Below are positions 58,651-64,000 of a DNA stretch of 64,000 nucleotides, in pieces; the stretch's first letter is position 1; each line of letters begins with the position of its first letter. The DNA comes from Viscum album. Lineage: Eukaryota; Streptophyta; Magnoliopsida; Santalales; Viscaceae. Where the stretch lies: positions 1,155,586,050-1,155,650,049 of the forward strand of contig OY728165.1 in NCBI GenBank assembly GCA_963277665.1, given 5' to 3'. The notes below the pieces were generated by a model. It was not told where the DNA came from, searched no databases, and saw only the letters and a list, made by a program, of their open reading frames with translations. The position numbers were made by a program, and so were the translations under genes.

Positions 58651-59900
58651 ATGTCTCAAAAGCGCCTCTCATGCCATGGAGTCCATTGATGGTACAGGTG
58701 GCCGACGTATCCATTCTCTAGGACCCTGATAACCCACTTTTTGACTCAGCACGCTGAGACAATTGTTGTAGGGAACTTTGGAACTTGAATCTAGTACGAT
58801 TGAGTCATTGACTATACTTTCTGAGTCATCTCCCCTTCGTTTTTCTGTTACATATATATTCTCATCTGATCGCGGTAATCCTTGATAATTTTCAGGATTC
58901 CCCCACAATAGCAGCCAGTGAGGTTAACCTCTCTAGTTCATGATGAAGACCAGTCGAGTGACAAGGAATAAGTTCAGGGACCCTCAAGTGAACCCCTTCC
59001 ACCTAGTGCTTTACCAGCATCCCCTCCACCTAAGGAGCAACAGTTAGTACCGGCAACACTGGCCGAGGATGAGCACAGGCTGAGTGTGCTATGAGACATT
59101 CATCATCAGAGACCGTAGAAGTTCCACAGAGACCCGGATCCCCAGGCAGTGGAAGACTAGATAGAGTCCCTGGATAGACTTTTCAGACTGGAACAAACAC
59201 CAGTGGATCAGATGGCAGCCCTAGCTTCCAGTCTTTTCCTCAGGATGGTCGGGCGTTGGTGAGGGTTGGCTACGCAAACCCACGACGAGTCATCTCTCAC
59301 GTGGGATATCTTCTTGCAGCTCTTCCGGTAGGAGTAATACCCCTCTTGTTTACGCTCCATTTAGAATTATGATCTTCTAGATAAGAAGAAGGGTGTATGA
59401 CCATGGCGTAGTACACGACCTGGTATACTGATCTGACGCGCTACTCACATGATATGATCCGTGACAGTTAATTTTAGTTACTGAAGATTTAGTAGGGTCT
59501 TTATAGGGATATCCATGCTACTGTAGTGCCCCTATGAATCCCAACTTATTCCGGGGTACTAGAGCGGGCTCTCATGAAAGAGAGCTTCTTGGATGGGGAG
59601 AGCCAGCAGACAGGGCCTAGCTGTGGCCGCTTCATAGCAGAGTCTTCAATAACATACAGGCGGTAGAGAGCAGAGCCTCAGTCGAGGAGGCCCTTATGTG
59701 AGCAGAATCAGGGGTAGGGTCGAACACCATAGTGGCGCCATGGGGAACTGGGGTAGGTAGGAGAGATTCGGTGCTATTCCTGTGATGGACGGGGCCACCG
59801 AGCACTGGACTACCCGACCAAGCATACTGAGCAGCTGTGACAGCCAGTGGGCACACCGCAGCGGCAGAGGTAGCGTCGTGACCAGGGAACTCCCAAGAGA
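58651..59900 (+). pseudogene. gag: Gag relic of G
   Basis: A possible start ATG at 58651 (MSQKR) lies about 70 bases after the primer site. The capsid core is seen at 59130-59330: DPDPQAVED, then a stop for Trp, IESLDRLFRL, QMAALAS, SSLTWDIFLQLFR, fitting the DPxxxxxWI...F and TWxEF blocks of gag. A zinc knuckle at 59772-59813 reads Cys-x2-Cys-x4-His-x4-Tyr, again with the final Cys replaced. Several frameshifts lie between these blocks. Confidence 0.65.
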
Positions 59901-60084
59901 GGACGGGGTGGTCCTCAGGGAGGCGGCGTAGGTAGAGCAGTAGGACCTAGAGGTCCGGGATGGCATTTCGAGGTCCTTCCACCGCCACCACCGGGCGGCC
60001 CATGCCAGGCTCAGGAAGCTGTCTGTAGGGGTCGCGGTAAGCTTCAGGCTATGGGTGTTCTTGACCCCCCAGCACACGACATGG

Positions 60085-60372
60085 TTTGAGGTACACATTT
60101 TGTTTACTCTAATATTTCTTCAGTACTAGTAGACATTGGCGCCACCACTCCTTTATATCCCTGCTGTTTGTACGGGTGTTAGAGATTCCTATAGTGGCAC
60201 TGACACCTGCACCTAGTCTCAAGGTTCCTATAGGAAGTGACTCATTAGTGACCTTTATCTACAGACATTTCATAATTTCATTTGTATGAGAGTGTTTCAC
60301 ATGGGACCACCTTTTTATGATGATGGAACCTTAAGATGTCATCTGGGGCATGAATTGTCTTTCAATAGTTCA
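60085..60372 (+). pseudogene. pol: Protease relic of G
   Basis: THFVYSNISSVLVDIGATT matches the start of the gypsy protease with active-site DSG changed to DIG (Asp codon at 60132). About 200 bases on, DVIWGMNCLSIVH near 60333-60371 matches the C-terminal DVILGMDWLSxxH. Frames change in between. Confidence 0.6.
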
Positions 60373-60409
60373 CACCCAGATCAATTATCATCACAGAAGA
60401 GTCTGATGC

Positions 60410-61310
60410 GTGTTTTCTGATGGGACAAGGTTCACCATCCTTGGTGAACGAGACCTCGTGGCAGAGCAGATGAGTACTCTAAAAAGGATACCCCAACATT
60501 TTCCGAAGCAGTTTTCAAGCATGGCTCTCGATGAAGTAGATGTTACAGGAACCTGGCTCCCTACAGTTGTAGAGGAATACGTGGAAGTCATTCCTGAGGA
60601 TATTTTGGGACATCCCTTGAGGTGAAAGATGGAGTTCTGAATTAACTTGAAGCTAGGGACTGCCTCGATATCATGGGTGTCTTATCAGATGGCACCCATA
60701 GAGCTTCGGGAGCTACGACTTCATCTGGACGACATTTATGAGAAGGGATTCATCAAGCCTAGTGTGTCCCCCGGGACGGATCCAGTTTTGTTTGTGAAAA
60801 AGGTATATGGGAGTCTACATCTTCCTGTGGATTATTGTCACATGAATCAGTACACAATAAATAACAAGTAACCGATACCAAGGATCAACGACCTCTTCGA
60901 CCAGTTGAGATGTTAGAAGTGGTTCTCCAAGATTGATGAACCATATATTACTGCTGAAAATAGACCGGTTTGTGGTTGTCTTTATTAACGAAATACACAT
61001 CTAATCTACAATGAAAGAGGAACATGCAGAACATTTAAGGATGGTCCCAGACTTACTCTAGTTGACTAGCTGTATGGGAAGCACTCAAAGTGTCAGTTCG
61101 GGATTCCTGAGTTCACTTTTTGGGGCATGTCCTTACAGAGTAGGGATTGGCCATAGATCCCGCAATGATAGACGTAGTGCATGGATGGGAGCCACCCAAG
61201 AATGCGTCAAATGTCCAGAGCTTCCTTAGTTTGACAGGCTACTATAGGATGTTTAAGGAAGATTTCTCTAGTATTGTTGCCCCTTTGACCGCATTGACCT
61301 GGAAGGGATG
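60410..61310 (+). pseudogene. pol: RT relic of G with core deletion
   Basis: The linker TVVEEYVEVIPEDI (60565-60605) and the N-terminal RT (60647-60871: MAPIELREL, GFIKPSVSPG, DPVLFVKK, LPVDYCHMNQYTINNK) are open over long stretches. Then INDLFDQL and WFSKID are followed almost at once by IDRFVVVFINEIHI, so about 60-70 residues between the first catalytic Asp and the FIDD box are missing, and FIDD itself reads FINE. LYGKHSKCQF and the connection region continue to about 61310 in shifting frames. Confidence 0.75.
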
Positions 61311-61399
61311 ACCGTTCACCTGGACTGATCATTTCCAGAAGGCCTTCAAGGAGTTCAGACATATGCTAACTAGTGCTCCAGTGTTAAGGATTCAATTGG

Positions 61400-61770
61400 A
61401 GTGCGTTGAGTTCATAGTATACTGCGACGCTTCAGGATCTGTGCTCAGGTGCATACTGATGAAATAGCGAGCAACGATTGCATATGGGTCGAGGCAGTTG
61501 AGGCCCCATCAGCAGAATTATGAAACTCACGATTTAGAGATGGCCGCAGTGGACATCAGATTGAGATTTTGGAGACACTGCCTTTTGGCTGAGCATTTTG
61601 TGGTCTACTCATAACACCAGAGCCTCATGTATATCTTCAATCATAGTTATTTGAATTTGTGGCAGAGGCGCTAGCTAGTGTTTCTATATGACTATGATTT
61701 TGAGATAGTCTACACTCCAGGGAAGGGAAATGTAGTATCAGATTCTCTTAGCAGGAAGTCTCATGCTCGG
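61400..61770 (+). pseudogene. pol: RNase H relic of G
   Basis: VEFIVYCDASGS with the first Asp, [25 protein letters not shown] with the Glu, a stop where YTDH should be (VYS-stop-HQSL), and YDFEIVYTPGKGNVVSDSLSRK with the last Asp. The third acidic residue is thus lost here too, as in the minus-strand element. Confidence 0.75.
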
Positions 61771-61779
61771 TTAGTGTGG

Positions 61780-63000
61780 GAAGCTTCAGAGAAGTTGGAT
61801 TCCCTACTGCTGCCCTTGTGAAGCAGGAGGGTATGGCTTTTATTCAATCGATGGTCTTGGCTCCTTCGCTCCTTAAGCATGTGAGAAAGACGTTGCTGGG
61901 GGATGTTGACAGCAAGGTACTTCGTGATCAGATATCCACGAGCGACGCACCTGATGGGAATTCTAAAGGAGGTAATAATGAGATCCTATTCCAGGGGTGA
62001 GCTGTAGTACCAGTGGAGATGCGGGAGGTGGTGATGTGGCAGTTCCACAATTCTCCCTTGGTTGTACATTCCGGTGTGGGGAAGATGTATAGAGGCCTTT
62101 AGCGGTATTATTGGTGGTCTGGCATGAAGCGGAGCATAGCTATGTTTGTTTCTCAGTGACATACCTATCAACAGGTGAAGGCAAAGCATTAGGTCCCGGC
62201 AAGGTTGTTGTAGCCCCTTGATATCCCGGAGTGGAAGTGGGATGGATTATCTATGGACTGTGTCACAGGGCTCTCCAACACAGCAAAGGGCCACAATTCC
62301 ATTTGGATGATAGTGGACTGAGTCACGAAGTCGGCGCACTTACTTTACATAAGGGAGCAGAGATCGGTGGAGATTTTGGGTGGGTGTACATTCGGGAGAT
62401 CTTCCACCTTCATGGAGTACCCTTCACGATCATCTTTGAACGTGATGTGCGGTTTACGTCACAATTGTGGTGAGGCCTGTAGGAGGAATTCGGGAACCAA
62501 CTATGGATGAGTATAGCTTTTCACCACCAGAAGGATGGGAAAAATGAGCACACTATCCAGGTGTTAGAGGATATACTCAGGGCGTGCATGTGATACTTTG
62601 GCCTGATCTGGGAATATCACCGACCCTTTGCGGAGTTAGTGTACAACAACAGTTACCACTCTACTATTTGCATGTCACCTTATGAGGCCCTCTACGGGAG
62701 ACCCTGCTGGTCACCATTGTGCTGGACGGAGGTTGGGGAGATCTACCTCGTGGGCCCAAAGTTGGTGTGGGTGACGACAGAGAAGGTGTAGGTCATTCGT
62801 GAGCGTATGAGGATGGCTCAAAGCAGAAAGAAGTCATATGCAGATCGTCATCGCAGGCCTTTGGAGTTCGAGAAGGGGGACCGTGTATTTTTTAGGGTCT
62901 CCCCACAGCATGGAACTTGGAGGATTGGCTAGGGAGGCATGTTGTCCTCAAGGTTCATCGGGCACTTTTAAATCTTGCGCAGGGTCAGTGAGGTGACATA
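61780..63000 (+). pseudogene. pol: Integrase relic of G
   Basis: Zinc domain at 62040-62180: HNSPLVVHSGVGKMYRGL, RYYWWSGMKRSIAMFVSQ, with both Cys of the CxxC pair lost (one a stop, one Tyr). [16 protein letters not shown] near 62228-62275 gives the first catalytic Asp. An open stretch to 62473 ends with REIFHLHGVPFTIIFERDVRFTSQLW, where the SDRD motif reads ERDV. Further on only fragments, e.g. YNNSYHSTI near 62643 and the APYEALYG-like block, in changing frames. Confidence 0.7.
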
Positions 63001-63019
63001 CCATCTTTCCCTACCCCCA

Positions 63020-63300
63020 CAGCTGGAGAGGGTGCATGAAGTCCTCCATGTGTCATAGTTGAGGAAATAAATTCATGACCCCACGCACATTGTCAACTGG
63101 GGAGAGCTAGAAATTGAGGATGGAGACACCTTTACAGAGCACCCGGTGGAGATTGAGGATCGGCAGGGTCAGACACTGTGTGGATGGGCCATTCCATTGG
63201 TTTGCCCGTTGTGTCATCATGGGAGGGTGTAAGAGAGCACCTGGGAATGGAAGAGCCATATGAGGGCTCAGTATCCCGAGTTTTTTTGGTAGTTTTGTTT
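63020..63300 (+). pseudogene. Integrase tail and chromodomain relic of G
   Basis: HEVLHVS-stop-LRK-stop-IHDPTHIV matches HNVFHVSMLRKYMPDPSHV. The chromodomain follows at 63120-63290: TFTEHPVEIEDRQ against SYEEQPVQILDRK, VCPLCHHG against VKVLWRNHG, then EHLGMEEPYEGS against EATWExExxMRxxYP. One or more stops. The end overlaps the run into the 3' LTR. Confidence 0.65.
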
Positions 63301-63332
63301 TTGGAGGATGAAAAATATGAAAGATGGAATGA

Positions 63333-64000
63333 TGTAAGAACATGGGTTTTGAGCCTGTAAGACTTTGTAATTTTCTTAATGTTATTCCAGAGCAGGGTGT
63401 TCAGAAGGAATTTGTTTCTGAGACCTGGTGTGGCTGGAATTAAATTTTTAAGTTTGTTCACACTAGACACACCAAATAAAGATAATAACACCTAAACGGT
63501 TGCTCAGATGGGAAAACTGAGTACATTGTTGAGTCTGGAACGTGTCGCTTATCCTAGAAGGGGTATAACTTTCGTTGTTGTGGCCCTTCTGAGAAAAATG
63601 CCACAAGGGGAATTTTCTTAATTTTTCATCCATGGGAGTGAACTTTATTACTTCTGAATGGAGGCTCGGATTATAATTATAAGACCATAGATGCATTCAA
63701 AACACGGGTTTTACCCTAGGGGCGACTTAACCCCGACCCCGTCGAACGTTCTGGTACGGGGTCTACGGGTGAGGGTTTAAGTGATTTTCTATTTAAACAG
63801 AACCTCCACCCTCTTCTCCCCATTGAAAATCTAATTTGGAGGATTCCACTCAACAATCTCCTCCCCTATCCTCCACCTCTCCAGAAATGTGCGGCGACTC
63901 TGGAAGATCGTCGGTGAAGCTACGGGCTACGCCCAGCAAGGTATCCTAGTGCGTTTTAAATTTTAATTCCTGCAACCCCCTTCATATTCTATTTATTCAT
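63333..64000 (+). repeat. 3' LTR of G, truncated by the window end
   Basis: Begins TGTAAGAAC after the purine-rich AAAAATATGAAAGATGGAATGA (polypurine tract, about 63311-63332). Aligns with 55383-56050 including the ATTTAAACA box near 63790 and the CCACCTCTCCAGAAA block. By eye clearly less similar than the LTR pair of the minus-strand element. Confidence 0.8.

Larger units (their letters stand above)
55383..64000 (+). mobile_element. GC-richer Ty3/gypsy chromovirus (G), defective, 3' end outside the window
   Basis: 5' LTR, primer site, gag, knuckle, protease, RT, RNase H, integrase, chromodomain and start of the 3' LTR are all recognisable on the + strand, but every domain is crossed by stops and frameshifts and RT has a large deletion. 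Base composition is near half G+C with many CpGs, against well under a third in the DNA to its left. The LTR is 3.2 kb and unrelated in sequence to the family above, although the pol domains are again chromovirus (Tekay-like). Confidence 0.85.

Noticed and set aside
59632..60098. Minus-strand frames of 74 and 134 codons
   Set aside because: Antisense to the gag knuckle and protease relic of G; Ser/Thr/Leu-rich with no domain.

Overview
The window is plant nuclear heterochromatin built almost entirely of Ty3/gypsy LTR retrotransposons. The chromodomain at the end of the integrase, the very long LTRs (about 2.9-4 kb) and the initiator-Met tRNA primer sites place most copies in the chromoviruses, most likely the Tekay/Del clade. 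I see no convincing host protein-coding gene, tRNA, rRNA or CRISPR. Most of the sequence is very AT-rich and contains only short chance reading frames. This suggests a flowering plant with a large, repeat-rich genome; I cannot name the species.

Layout. (1) 1-151 is the 3' end of an old + strand element, ending in a polypurine tract and followed by the start of its LTR (K, from 152). (2) A second + strand LTR (H) starts near 526. H is split at 4033/15829 by a full-length minus-strand element (4034-15828) with two 3.57 kb LTRs, primer site, polypurine tract, a near-matching 5-bp target duplication, and gag, protease, RT, RNase H, integrase and chromodomain in order but broken by frameshifts and stops. 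(3) After H and the rest of K, 17.1-18.4 kb looks like an LTR of another (Tat-like) lineage. (4) 18.5-24.4 kb holds minus-strand relics of the same chromovirus family, including a chromodomain remnant. (5) 24.4-34.2 kb is old AT-rich DNA that I cannot assign, apart from one 149-codon frame with weak RT resemblance. (6) 34249-45392 is a tandem LTR-internal-LTR-internal-LTR array. Each internal segment keeps only gag and the chromodomain; zinc knuckles, protease, RT, RNase H and most of integrase are missing. (7) 50051-55382 is another + strand copy (LTR, primer site, gag knuckles, protease, start of RT). (8) At 55383 it is cut by a much GC-richer, heavily broken + strand chromovirus (G) whose 3' LTR runs off the window.

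The parts fit an insertion stack. Chromodomain integrases are known to favour methylated heterochromatin, and here copies of one family sit inside one another. The most unusual items are the tandem gag-plus-chromodomain deletion derivative, a hairpin in the LTR leader that is single in one LTR and triplicated in another with partly preserved pairing, and a six-copy 50-bp repeat inside the LTR of G.
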